DNA from: Propionibacteriaceae bacterium UBA6122
GTDB taxonomy: Bacteria > Actinomycetota > Actinomycetes > Propionibacteriales > Propionibacteriaceae
Length of the DNA: 62,499 bases
Reading direction: 5' to 3'
Assembly: GCA_002428365.1 (NCBI GenBank)
Contig: DIVW01000031.1
Span: forward strand, 6,953 to 69,451
In this document: in pieces, positions 26,101 to 33,855 of the stretch
Position numbering within the stretch: the first letter of the stretch is position 1
How the letters are laid out: every line of letters begins with the position of its first letter
Notes under the pieces: generated by a model
Database searches by the model: none
Seen by the model: only the letters and a program-made list of their open reading frames with translations
Told to the model about the DNA's origin: nothing
Translations under genes and position numbers: made by a program

Positions 26101-26245
26101 AAAATCAACTGGTTCGCGCAGCCAGTTCTGTGCCGCGGACGAACCACTGATCTCGCCTCCAGCAGGGCGACCTGCTAGAAAGTTCACAGGTTTGCGTAAC
26201 CAACCCCTCCCGCAGTGCGGTCTCTTAGGTGAGAGAGGACGGCAA
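26101..26245. promoter_or_regulatory. Leader of the first sigma module, with nested dyads
   Basis: 145 bp between the MarR operator and the first small membrane protein. It contains AACTGG-9-CCAGTT (26107-26127) and TGGTTCG...CGAACCA further out, both seen directly. GAGAGAGGAC (26231-26240) is the ribosome site. An ECF-type promoter for autoregulation might lie here, but I cannot identify its -35/-10. Confidence 0.4.
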
Positions 26246-26833
26246 ATGACTATCAATGACAACGACATCTCCCGCTTCCTGGCCGGACAGATGGCAGACA
26301 ACGATCCGGCGCGGGCCGAGGTCGCTGCCTTCTTGCAGCGGCTGGACGCGGTCTACCCGACCGCTTCGACCACTGCGATGGAAGCCGACCACCTGGCTGC
26401 GGTGATCCAGGAGGCTCGGCAGGTACGCGAGACGACCGCCCTGAGTGCCAACACCTCCTCCTCGACCCCGAGCAAGCCGCCACGGCTGGCGATCGCCGCG
26501 CTGGCCGCAGCCCTGATCGCGCTCACCGCCGGCGTTGGCGTGGCTGCCGCGATGGGCGGCTCGTTCACCCAGCAGCCAGCCGCGGTGGAGTTGGCCGCAC
26601 CGCCAGTGGTCGAGTCGGCATCGCCCACGCCGGACCCGTCGTCCGCCTCGCCCAGCCCCACCAAGGCCGAGACTGACGACGACCAGGCTTCGGCGCCCAA
26701 GCCGAGGGTGTACAAGAAGCCGGCGCCTAAGCCGTCCAAGTCGAAGTCGAGCCCCAAGGCCTCCGATGATGACGACCACGATGATGAAGATGACCACGAG
26801 GACGAAGACGAAGACGAAGACGAGGACGACTGA
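26246..26833 (+). CDS. Small single-pass membrane protein with acidic tail, candidate anti-sigma factor (module 1)
   Basis: 195 residues. The N-terminus (NDNDISRFLAGQMADND, EVAAFLQRLDAVY) is soluble; a helix at ~90-115 (LAIAALAAALIALTAGVGVAAAM) crosses the membrane. Outside is a Pro/Ser linker, a Lys/Pro/Ser run (KKPAPKPSKSKSSPK) and a C-terminal run of about 22 residues almost only Asp and Glu. The N-terminus aligns with that of the protein at 27510 (FLAG....DP...VAAFL.R), so they are paralogues. No HxxxCxxC zinc motif is present. The anti-sigma role is inferred from its position beside ECF sigma genes. ATG 26246 has GAGAGAGGAC before it. Confidence 0.75.
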   Translation: MTINDNDISRFLAGQMADNDPARAEVAAFLQRLDAVYPTASTTAMEADHLAAVIQEARQVRETTALSANTSSSTPSKPPRLAIAALAAALIALTAGVGVAAAMGGSFTQQPAAVELAAPPVVESASPTPDPSSASPSPTKAETDDDQASAPKPRVYKKPAPKPSKSKSSPKASDDDDHDDEDDHEDEDEDEDEDD

Positions 26834-26879
26834 TCAGACTCCCACTGGCTGACCTCAAGCTGATCGCGCCGGTCCGGCG

Positions 26880-27464
26880 ATGACCATCGGCGATCGCTTC
26901 GCCGAGGTGCTGGCGGCCGCCCGCGATGGCGAGGATTGGGCCTGGGCTGAGCTGTACCGCGAGTTGGCGCCGGAGTTACTGCGCTTCCTCAACGCTCTGG
27001 GTGCCAGCGACGCCGAAGACTGCCTTGGGGAGACGTTCATCTCGATGGTGCGCCAACTGCCCGGCTTTGAAGGTGATGAAGCCGGCTTGCGGTCGCTGGC
27101 CTTCATGATCGCCCGCAGCCGTTTGGTCGACTCCTGGCGCAAGGCTGGTCGACGGCCGCTCCAGACCGAATTGGTGCACGCCACCGAGCCGGTGATGCCG
27201 GGCGCCGACGCAGCCGCTCTCGATGACGCTGGAGTCAGCGAGATATTGGCCGCGCTGAGTCCCGATCAGCGTTCGGTGGTGGTGCTGCGCCTGTTGCACG
27301 GCTTCTCAGTGGCCGAGACCGCCGAGATTTTGGATCGCTCAGCTGGTGCGGTCAAGCAACTGCAGCACCGCGCGGTGGCGTCCCTGCGCTCAGAGCTGAC
27401 CGGACCGGCCCCGGTGGCGAGCACAATGGCTGAAGTTGGTGAAGTTTCCTCGCCTAGGGCGTAA
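26880..27464 (+). CDS. ECF-type RNA polymerase sigma factor (module 1)
   Basis: 194 residues. Region 2 has WAWAELYRELAPELLRFLNALG and SLAFMIARSRLVDSWRKAGRRP; region 4 has LAALSPDQRSVVVLRLLHGFSVAETAEILDRSAGAVKQLQHRAV. It directs RNA polymerase to its own promoter set. It is clearly paralogous to the sigma at 28313. A CGCCGG-T-CCGGCG palindrome (26867-26879) touches the ATG and may limit translation. The gap to the preceding gene is 46 bp and to the next 45 bp, so the region is likely one operon. Confidence 0.9.
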   Translation: MTIGDRFAEVLAAARDGEDWAWAELYRELAPELLRFLNALGASDAEDCLGETFISMVRQLPGFEGDEAGLRSLAFMIARSRLVDSWRKAGRRPLQTELVHATEPVMPGADAAALDDAGVSEILAALSPDQRSVVVLRLLHGFSVAETAEILDRSAGAVKQLQHRAVASLRSELTGPAPVASTMAEVGEVSSPRA

Positions 27465-27509
27465 CTTTCAGCGGGGGTGCGGCGGTTACCCCGACAGGAA
27501 GGGATGGCT

Positions 27510-28172
27510 ATGGGCGACGACAACACCGATTTCGACCGTTTGCTGGCGGGCGATATCGGCGCTGACGACCCCAAGCTCAGCCAAGTGGCTGCCTTCCTCG
27601 ACCGGGTGCAAACCACGCAGGAGCTGCCTGGGGTAGCTGAACTGGAAGCTGCGCACATCGCGCGAGTTCGCGCATCCCTCCCGGTGTTGGGGACCCCCCG
27701 GACCCAGCACCGGGAGCGGCCGGCCGGCCGCACCCGGCGGTTGTTGGTTGGTCTGGCGGTTGGCCTGGTGGCCAGCCTGAGCGCCGGAGCCGGCGTTGCG
27801 GCCGCATTTGGGGTGAATCCGATCGAAGCCATCACCAACCTGCCAGGATTCCCGGCGCAGTTGCGTCCCGGCGGCGCTGATCCCAAGAACCCGAACGAGG
27901 CGGGCACCCCGACCTCGATCCCGCAGCCCACGGGGGTTCCGTCCGCGGACCATCCCGGCGACGGGAAGGGTCAGACCGCTCGGCCCACGCAGGCTGGCGG
28001 GCCGAACCCGTCGGCCAGCAATAAGGGTCGCGGTCAGGACAAAGCGCACCCCACCCCCAAGGCGTCAAAGGCCAGTGACAAGGCGAAGTCGGGCGACGAC
28101 AGCCCACGGGCCACCGGCAAACCGTCGGCCGATCCGACCAAGAAAGACAAGTCCGACAAGGACAAGGACTAA
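27510..28172 (+). CDS. Small single-pass membrane protein, candidate anti-sigma factor (module 2)
   Basis: 220 residues. Soluble N-terminus DDNTDFDRLLAGDIGADDP...QVAAFLDRV, then an Arg-rich stop (RTRRLL) and a helix VGLAVGLVASLSAGAGVAAAFG near residue 85-105. The exported part is rich in Pro, Ser and Lys (KASDKAKSGDDS, KKDKSDKDKD). It is a paralogue of the 26246 protein but carries a mixed-charge rather than acidic tail. ATG 27510 is 7 nt after AGGAAGG; ATG 27504 is too close to it. Its function as anti-sigma is inferred. Confidence 0.75.
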   Translation: MGDDNTDFDRLLAGDIGADDPKLSQVAAFLDRVQTTQELPGVAELEAAHIARVRASLPVLGTPRTQHRERPAGRTRRLLVGLAVGLVASLSAGAGVAAAFGVNPIEAITNLPGFPAQLRPGGADPKNPNEAGTPTSIPQPTGVPSADHPGDGKGQTARPTQAGGPNPSASNKGRGQDKAHPTPKASKASDKAKSGDDSPRATGKPSADPTKKDKSDKDKD

Positions 28173-28237
28173 CCGGACTGAGCTGAGCGACCCGGGGCGC
28201 CCATCAGTGGGCACTTGAGGGTCTGGCCGGCTCTTGC

Positions 28238-28270
28238 ACGCCGGGTTGGCATCCCCCGCCAACCCGGCGT
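28238..28270 (+). terminator. 12-bp inverted repeat between module 2 membrane protein and sigma genes
   Basis: ACGCCGGGTTGG (28238-28249), loop of 9, CCAACCCGGCGT (28259-28270), then TAGCCTTC. A perfect long stem with a weak T-tract. It could terminate or attenuate transcription before the second sigma gene, or be the base of that gene's own leader. Confidence 0.5.
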
Positions 28271-28312
28271 TAGCCTTCATTGGAAGCAGCACTCTCAGAC
28301 CGGACACTCAGC

Positions 28313-28852
28313 ATGGCCATCGGCTCGCGATTCCCGCAGGTGCTCCAGGCGGCCGCTGATGGCCTGGAGTGGGCCTGGGCTGAGTTGTACCAGGAGTACG
28401 CCCCGCCGCTGTTGCGCTTCCTGCGCAGCCAGGGGGCGGCCGACCCCGAGGACCTCCTAGGGGATTGCTTCGTCCAGATCGTGACCCACCTTGGTGAGTT
28501 CGCTGGCGACGAAGCCGGCTTCCGATCATGGACGTTCACCATTGCCAGAAGCCGCTTGGTCGATTCCTGGCGCCGCGCAGGGCGGCGTCCGGTGACCCCG
28601 GTGGCCGATCCGACTCTGGTGGGTCGGCCAGCCCAACACCACACCGATGCCGCCGATGCGCAGCTGCTCCAAGCTGGCGACGTGGCCGAGATACTGGCCG
28701 TGCTCACCCCCGATCAGCGCGCGGTGGTGAGCCTCCGCTTCGTCGATCGGTTCTCCCTGAGCGAGACCGCCGAGATCCTCGGTCGCAGCGAGGGCTCGGT
28801 GAAGCTGCTCCAACACCGGGCGATCCGGGCGCTGCGCCGGGCGCTGGGCTGA
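28313..28852 (+). CDS. ECF-type RNA polymerase sigma factor (module 2)
   Basis: 179 residues from ATG 28313, chosen to match the start of its paralogue (MAIGSRF versus MTIGDRF); upstream in-frame start at 28280 adds residues unlike the paralogue. Region 2: WAWAELYQEYAPPLLRFLRSQG and TIARSRLVDSWRRAGRRP. Region 4: LTPDQRAVVSLRFVDRFSLSETAEILGRSEGSVKLLQHRAI. About half the residues match the sigma at 26880. It ends 4 bp before the convergent GH114 gene. Confidence 0.9.
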   Translation: MAIGSRFPQVLQAAADGLEWAWAELYQEYAPPLLRFLRSQGAADPEDLLGDCFVQIVTHLGEFAGDEAGFRSWTFTIARSRLVDSWRRAGRRPVTPVADPTLVGRPAQHHTDAADAQLLQAGDVAEILAVLTPDQRAVVSLRFVDRFSLSETAEILGRSEGSVKLLQHRAIRALRRALG

Positions 28853-28856
28853 GCAC

Positions 28857-29684
28857 TCAGCAGTGCTGCTCCCAGGCGTCTAGCTCCAGGTTCTTGCGGA
28901 CGGTGGCGAACCCGGCGGGCACCTGTTTGCAGATGTCATCGATCGAGCCGGTGTACTCGACGTGGAAGACGGCCTTGCCTGCCTTCAGCAGCGGTAGGTA
29001 GGCGCTGCATTCGTCATACTCCAAGCATTCCTCGTTCACCGCGAACTCAACCAAGCCCTTGGCCTTGCCAATGAGATCGGTGGCGTTCTTCAACCCGATT
29101 GCCAGGCCGCGCTGGTGCGCCGCCTTGCTCAGTGCCTTCAGGTAGGCCAGGGCGTGCTTCGACTTGAGCGGAAAACCGGTCGCGGTCTGATAGCCGTCCA
29201 TGTTGTCGGGATCGACCGCGTCGAAGCCCTTCGCCTTGCACTGATCCATCCGCTTCTTCATGATCGGCACTAGCTTTTTGGCCTTGCGGATGTCGAGCCA
29301 CCGCTCGCCGGGCCAGCCGTCCAGCGGCTTGCCGAGCAGCGACTTGGGGAACTTCTTGCGGTCGGGCCGCCAGTTCTCGTAGCCACCGGCATTGAAATAG
29401 CAGATGACCTTCTTGCCCTGGGCGTGCAGCTTGGTGACCTGCGCTTTGGAGGTCTCCACTCCGTCCAGATTGACGACCTTGGCCTGGGTTGCGGCCAGCT
29501 TGCCGGCGTACTGAATCTGCCAGGTCAGGCCGGGCTTGGGGTGCCAAATCTTCTTGGCCGCAGCCATCGGGCTAGCTTGGGTCAGCCGGGTCGTCGTCGG
29601 CGACGTCGGCACGGTTGAGGGTGCGACGGCGCACGCGCTGAGCGTCAACGCGGCCGTGACCAGTAGGGGTAGTAGTCGAGTCAC
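28857..29684 (-). CDS. GH114 family lipoprotein (endo-alpha-1,4-polygalactosaminidase-like)
   Basis: 275 residues from GTG 29684. Signal peptide with lipobox LSAC. The GH114 domain covers most of the rest: WQIQYAGKLA, VVNLDGVETSK, KKVICYFNAGGYENWRPD, CKAKGFDAVDPDNMDGYQ and GLAIGLKNATDLI, with acidic residues in DPDN placed as expected for catalysis. Relatives cleave polygalactosamine-type polysaccharide. Its GTG overlaps the pdxR stop (GTGA), so it is translated from the pdxR message or coupled to it, which is unexpected for a B6 regulator. Confidence 0.87.
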   Translation of the reverse strand: MTRLLPLLVTAALTLSACAVAPSTVPTSPTTTRLTQASPMAAAKKIWHPKPGLTWQIQYAGKLAATQAKVVNLDGVETSKAQVTKLHAQGKKVICYFNAGGYENWRPDRKKFPKSLLGKPLDGWPGERWLDIRKAKKLVPIMKKRMDQCKAKGFDAVDPDNMDGYQTATGFPLKSKHALAYLKALSKAAHQRGLAIGLKNATDLIGKAKGLVEFAVNEECLEYDECSAYLPLLKAGKAVFHVEYTGSIDDICKQVPAGFATVRKNLELDAWEQHC

Positions 29685-31084
29685 GACTCCATCCTGCCTG
29701 CAACTTGGGCGATGAGCGCTAGTCCCGCAGCCATTTCCGCCTCCGGGGCGGCGCCGAAACCGAAGACGATGCCGCGGTGTTTGGTCGAACTCGACCAATA
29801 CTGCGACAGCGGGCTCACCTGAACGCCTTCAGCGGCCAACTCGGCAACGACCGCATCTTCGTCGCGGATGGTTTCGACTACGGCATGCAGACCGCCGTCC
29901 ATCGGGTAGACCCGCAAGCCGGGACGGTCCCGCAGCGCGGCCACCACCTGGGTCCGCAGGCGTCGGTAGCGCTGCCGCATTCGTTGGGTGTGTAAGCGCA
30001 AGGCACCGCTGCGCAGGTACTCAGCCATCGCCCGTTGGGCCACCAGGCCAAGCGGTTGGCCCAGATCGGCGCGCACCTCGGCGACCGCTGGCACCAGCCA
30101 TTCCGGGAGTGCCAGGAAGCCGGTGGCCAGCGCCGGGGTGAGGGTTTTGGACAGGGTGCCCAGCAGCACCACCCGGCCACTCGCGGGGTCGTCGAGCGCG
30201 GCGAGTGCCGGCAACGGAGAGGAGGTGTAGCGCAATTCAGAGTCGTAGTCGTCCTCGATGATGACCACCTGGTTGGCGTGGGCCCACTCCAGCAACTCCT
30301 GGCGCCGGTCAATCGGCAGCGAGCCGCCCAGCGGGTATTGGTGGCTCGGGGTCACCAGCAGCACCTCCGGGGCGTCCGGACCGGTAGGTAGGGCACTGGT
30401 GACCAACCCGTGCTCGTCCACTGGTAGCGGCATCACGCTGGCCCCGAAGCGCTCGGGCACCCGCCGCAACGACGGGTAGCCGGGATCTTCAACGCCGAAC
30501 CGCAGGCCGGTCGTGGCGCCCAGGGCGAGCAAGGTCAGCGCCAAACCCTCGCGACCACCGGCGGTGACTGCGATTTGAGCCGGATCACGCACCACCGCGC
30601 GCATTCGGCGCAGGTGCTCGGCCCATTCCAGTCGCAGTTCCGGCAGGCCAAGAGTGGGTGAGGCGGTATCAGCCGGGGCATTGGCGGCGCGCCGCCAGGC
30701 GGCTTTCCAGGCCGGGCCGACCAGTTCTGCCGTCCAGGGGCGGCCCGGGCGGAGATCCAGGCCCAACGCCGGCTCGGGGTCAACCGGCCGAATTGAGGCC
30801 AGCGCAGGTGGGTGGACGCGGCGCAACAGCGGGTTCACGATTGTCGACCGCCCCGCGCTTGCGCTCAGGTAGCCCTCGGCCAGCAACTGGTCGTAGGCGG
30901 CCGTCACAGAGCCGCGCGACACCCCGAGGTGATCGGCCAGGGCCCGACTGGAGGGCACCGGGTCGCCTGGGGCCAACACCTGGGCCGAAATCAGCTCGCG
31001 GAGTTGGTTTGCCAGTTGTTCGGGCAGCGATCCGGCTCCCAGTTGTACGCGCAACGGGAGGGTGATTTCGGGGGTTCGCCGCAT
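29681..31084 (-). CDS. pdxR: MocR/GntR-type regulator of vitamin B6 synthesis (PdxR)
   Basis: 467 residues. N-terminal GntR winged helix (LRELISAQVLAPGDPVPSSRALADHLGVSRGSVTAAYDQL) fused to a class I aminotransferase-like domain with IIEDDYDSELRY and the PLP lysine in LLGTLSKTLTPAL. It senses PLP and controls pdxST, which it faces divergently. ATG 31084 has GAGGG just before it and a TATTCT -10-like element 6 bp upstream of that, so the leader would be very short. Confidence 0.92.
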   Translation of the reverse strand: MRRTPEITLPLRVQLGAGSLPEQLANQLRELISAQVLAPGDPVPSSRALADHLGVSRGSVTAAYDQLLAEGYLSASAGRSTIVNPLLRRVHPPALASIRPVDPEPALGLDLRPGRPWTAELVGPAWKAAWRRAANAPADTASPTLGLPELRLEWAEHLRRMRAVVRDPAQIAVTAGGREGLALTLLALGATTGLRFGVEDPGYPSLRRVPERFGASVMPLPVDEHGLVTSALPTGPDAPEVLLVTPSHQYPLGGSLPIDRRQELLEWAHANQVVIIEDDYDSELRYTSSPLPALAALDDPASGRVVLLGTLSKTLTPALATGFLALPEWLVPAVAEVRADLGQPLGLVAQRAMAEYLRSGALRLHTQRMRQRYRRLRTQVVAALRDRPGLRVYPMDGGLHAVVETIRDEDAVVAELAAEGVQVSPLSQYWSSSTKHRGIVFGFGAAPEAEMAAGLALIAQVAGRMES

Positions 31085-31163
31085 GCCCTCAGAATACTGG
31101 ATCACCCACATTGGTCTAGTTCTGGATCTGGCGGAGGCCAGTAAGTGGCCTCAGGATGGGAGC
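31085..31163. promoter_or_regulatory. pdxR-pdxS divergent control region with CTGGATC direct repeats
   Basis: The 79-bp gap holds two CTGGATC direct repeats, 31097-31103 and 31122-31128, 25 bp apart (about 2.4 helical turns). Direct repeats are typical of MocR/PdxR sites. AGGATGGGAGC before ATG 31164 is the pdxS ribosome site. The pdxR -10 (TATTCT on the minus strand) overlaps the first repeat, fitting autorepression. Confidence 0.5.
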
Positions 31164-32060
31164 ATGACGACAATCACTGGAACTCGCGCGGTCAAACGCG
31201 GCCTGGCCGACATGCTCAAGGGCGGCGTGATCATGGACGTGGTCACCCCCGAACAGGCTCGCATCGCCGAGGACGCTGGCGCGGTTGCGGTGATGGCGCT
31301 GGAGCGCGTCCCGGCCGACATTCGCTCCCAGGGTGGCGTGGCGCGGATGAGTGACCCCGATCTGATCGCCGGCATCATCGAAGCGGTCTCCATTCCGGTG
31401 ATGGCCAAGGCCCGCATCGGCCACTTCGTCGAAGCTCAGGTGCTGCAACAACTCAGGGTCGACTACATCGACGAGTCCGAAGTCCTTTCGCCGGCCGACT
31501 ACCTCCATCACATCGACAAGCACGCCTTCACCGTCCCCTTCGTCTGCGGCGCGACCAACCTCGGCGAGGCGATGCGCCGCATCTCCGAAGGTGCGGCCAT
31601 GATTCGCTCCAAGGGTGAAGCTGGCACCGGCGACGTGTCTGAGGCGGTCAAGCACATCCGGACGATCCGGGCCGAGATAGCTGGGCTGCGGGCGGCTTTT
31701 GAGACCAACCCCGAAGAGCTGTACGTCGCCGCCAAGGAACTGCAGGCGCCGATCGACCTGGTGCGCGAAGTGGCCGAGACCGGCAAGCTGCCGGTGGTGC
31801 TGTTCACCGCAGGTGGCGTGGCGACTCCGGCTGACGCCGCCTTGCTGATGCAACTCGGCGCTGAGGGTGTGTTCGTCGGCTCGGGCATCTTCAAATCCGG
31901 TGACCCGGCCAAGCGCGCGGCCGCGATCGTGAAGGCCACCGCAGCATTCGACGACCCGGCTGTGATCACCGAGACCTCCCGGGGCCTGGGCGAGGCGATG
32001 GTCGGCATCAACGTGGCCGACGTTCCGGCCCCGCACCGGTTGGCCGAGCGGGGCTGGTGA
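31164..32060 (+). CDS. pdxS: Pyridoxal 5'-phosphate synthase subunit PdxS
   Basis: 298 residues, full-length TIM-barrel synthase. Motifs: KRGLADMLKGGVIMDVVTPEQARIAEDAGAVAVMALERVPADIR, the lysine in VMAKARIGHFVEAQ, YIDESEVLTPAD-like segment, FVCGATNLGEA, RSKGEAGTG, and GVFVGSGIFKS. It condenses ribose 5-phosphate, glyceraldehyde 3-phosphate and ammonia into PLP, with ammonia from PdxT encoded 4 bp downstream. Confidence 0.97.
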   Translation: MTTITGTRAVKRGLADMLKGGVIMDVVTPEQARIAEDAGAVAVMALERVPADIRSQGGVARMSDPDLIAGIIEAVSIPVMAKARIGHFVEAQVLQQLRVDYIDESEVLSPADYLHHIDKHAFTVPFVCGATNLGEAMRRISEGAAMIRSKGEAGTGDVSEAVKHIRTIRAEIAGLRAAFETNPEELYVAAKELQAPIDLVREVAETGKLPVVLFTAGGVATPADAALLMQLGAEGVFVGSGIFKSGDPAKRAAAIVKATAAFDDPAVITETSRGLGEAMVGINVADVPAPHRLAERGW

Positions 32061-32064
32061 TCCC

Positions 32065-32673
32065 GTGACCGTAACGGTCGGTGTCTTGGGTCTCCAAGGC
32101 GGTGTGAGCGAGCATGTCGAATTGCTCAGCTCACTTGGGGTGCGCACCTCTCTGCTGCGCAGCCCGTCCGGTCTGCTAGGGGCGGACGGGCTGCGCGTGG
32201 ACGCGGTCGTCCTGCCGGGTGGGGAGTCCTCGGTGATCGACCGGTTGCTGCGCACCTTCGGGTTGTTCGACCCGCTGCGCGCTGCCATCGGCGCTGGCCT
32301 GCCGACTTTGGGCACCTGTGCCGGGTTGATTCTGCTAGCTGACAAGGTGCTGGATCCGGCGCCTGGTCAGCAGTCGCTGGCGGTGCTGGACGCGACCGTG
32401 CGCCGCAACGCCTTCGGCTCGCAGGTGGATTCGGCCGAAGTAGATCTGGAAACCAGTGACGGCCCGGTGAAGGTGGCCTTCATCCGGGCGCCGCAGGTAA
32501 TAGCTACCGGGCCAGCTGTGGCCGTGATCGCGCGCCGTGGCGAGGCCATCGTTGGGGTGCGCCAGGGGGCAATCACCGGATTGGCCTTCCACCCGGAAGT
32601 TACTGGTGAAGCCCGCTTCCACCGCCGGCTGATCGCCGATGCCGGAGCAGCTGCGCTCGCCGAGGCTGGCTAA
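32065..32673 (+). CDS. pdxT: Pyridoxal 5'-phosphate synthase glutaminase subunit PdxT
   Basis: 202 residues, class I glutamine amidotransferase. VGVLGLQGGVSEH at the start, LPGGESSVIDRLL, the nucleophile Cys in LGTCAGLILLA, and the His-Glu pair in LAFHPEVTGEARFH. It feeds ammonia to PdxS. GTG 32065 starts 4 bp after pdxS. Confidence 0.95.
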   Translation: MTVTVGVLGLQGGVSEHVELLSSLGVRTSLLRSPSGLLGADGLRVDAVVLPGGESSVIDRLLRTFGLFDPLRAAIGAGLPTLGTCAGLILLADKVLDPAPGQQSLAVLDATVRRNAFGSQVDSAEVDLETSDGPVKVAFIRAPQVIATGPAVAVIARRGEAIVGVRQGAITGLAFHPEVTGEARFHRRLIADAGAAALAEAG

Positions 32674-32744
32674 CTCAGGCCGTGCTGGGTGGTGCGCAAT
32701 TGCCGCCGTTGGCTTGGCCCGCGCCACGGTGATCGCTAGCCTTC

Positions 32745-32855
32745 ATCACGAGGGGAGTACTTCCCAAGCCGCCCGCGGTCAATACGAACACCCAGTGTTC
32801 CCGTGAGCGCACCCGCCAAGGGTGAAGGAGACCTCACAGTGGAACTGTGAGAGGA
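32745..32855 (+). ncRNA. yybP-ykoY (manganese) riboswitch of terC
   Basis: Upstream of a TerC gene, the leader has GAGGGGAGTA (32750-32759), the hallmark 5' loop of yybP-ykoY aptamers. It also has GGTCAATACGAAC (32777-32789), the second conserved loop, and GGAGACCTC closing the outer stem with GAGG. The next segment forms a perfect hairpin CTCACAGT (32833-32840)/ACTGTGAG (32844-32851) that shares bases with the outer stem and reaches the Shine-Dalgarno GAGAGGA (32849-32855). Metal-bound and free forms should therefore compete over ribosome access. Mn2+ activation is known for the family; here it is inferred. Confidence 0.88.
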
Positions 32856-32861
32856 CCCAAC

Positions 32862-33845
32862 ATGATCAGCACGCCGCTCGAAGTCGGCATCGGCACTCCG
32901 CTGCTGTGGGGCGTCAGCCTCGCGGTGGTGTTGGCGATGTTCCTAATCGACTTCTTGATCACCCGCAAGCCCCACGATGTGAGCATGAAGGAGGCCGTCA
33001 GCTGGTCGGCTTTCTACCTCGCTCTCCCGCTGACCTTCGGAGTCTGGATCTGGTTCGCCTTTGGGGCCCAAATCGGGTTGGAGTTCTACGCCGGCTACCT
33101 GGTGGAGAAGTCGCTCAGCGTCGACAACCTGTTCGTTTTCATGTTGCTGCTGGCCGCCTTCGCGGTTCCCCGCGAGTTGCAGCAGCGCGTGCTGTTGATC
33201 GGCGTGGCCGGAGCTTTGGTGCTGCGGGGAGTCTTCATCGCCCTGGGGGCGGCGATGCTGGCGAACTTCGCCTGGACCTTCTTGCTGTTCGGGGCAATCC
33301 TGTTGGCCACTGCGGTGAAGGTGTACCGGGACGCCCGCAGCCCCGGCGACCACCAAGTCGATCCGAGTCAGCTGCGAATCGTGAAACTGGCCCGCCGCTT
33401 CTTCCCGGTGACCGATGGCTACCACGGCTCCCGGATGAGCCTTCGGGTGGACGGGCGTCGCGCCATCACCCCATTGGCCCTGGCCACCTTGGCCATTTTG
33501 GCTACTGACGTCGTCTTCGCCGTTGATTCGGTGCCAGCGGTCTACGGCATCACTGGTGACCCCTACCTGGTCTTCGTCACCAACGCCTTCGCCCTGTTGG
33601 GCCTGCGGGCGCTCTACTTCGTCCTCGAAGGGGCGCTGGGGGCGCTGGTGCATCTTGGTTATGGCCTGGCCGTGATCCTGGCGTTCATCGGGGTGAAACT
33701 GGTGCTGCACTGGGCGCATGGCATTTGGGCCTGGGTGCCGACGGTGCCCACCCTGGCCTCACTCGCGGTAATCGTGGCCATTTTGGCGACCGTCATTTTC
33801 ACCAGCCTGGTGGCCACCCGCAAGCAGCGCGCCGAAGTGGAGTAG
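32862..33845 (+). CDS. TerC family membrane protein (Alx/MeeY-like, metal export)
   Basis: 327 residues, about nine hydrophobic helices. Family motifs: GYLVEKSLSVDNLFVFMLLL in the first half and ATDVVFAVDSVPAVYGITGDPYLVFVTNAFALLGLRALYF in the second, with the paired acidic residues (EKSLSVDN, DVVFAVDS). TerC/Alx proteins export manganese and help metal loading of secreted proteins. Expression should be governed by the Mn riboswitch just upstream. Convergent with the rhomboid gene. Confidence 0.93.
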   Translation: MISTPLEVGIGTPLLWGVSLAVVLAMFLIDFLITRKPHDVSMKEAVSWSAFYLALPLTFGVWIWFAFGAQIGLEFYAGYLVEKSLSVDNLFVFMLLLAAFAVPRELQQRVLLIGVAGALVLRGVFIALGAAMLANFAWTFLLFGAILLATAVKVYRDARSPGDHQVDPSQLRIVKLARRFFPVTDGYHGSRMSLRVDGRRAITPLALATLAILATDVVFAVDSVPAVYGITGDPYLVFVTNAFALLGLRALYFVLEGALGALVHLGYGLAVILAFIGVKLVLHWAHGIWAWVPTVPTLASLAVIVAILATVIFTSLVATRKQRAEVE

Positions 33846-33855
33846 CCGGGCACCC

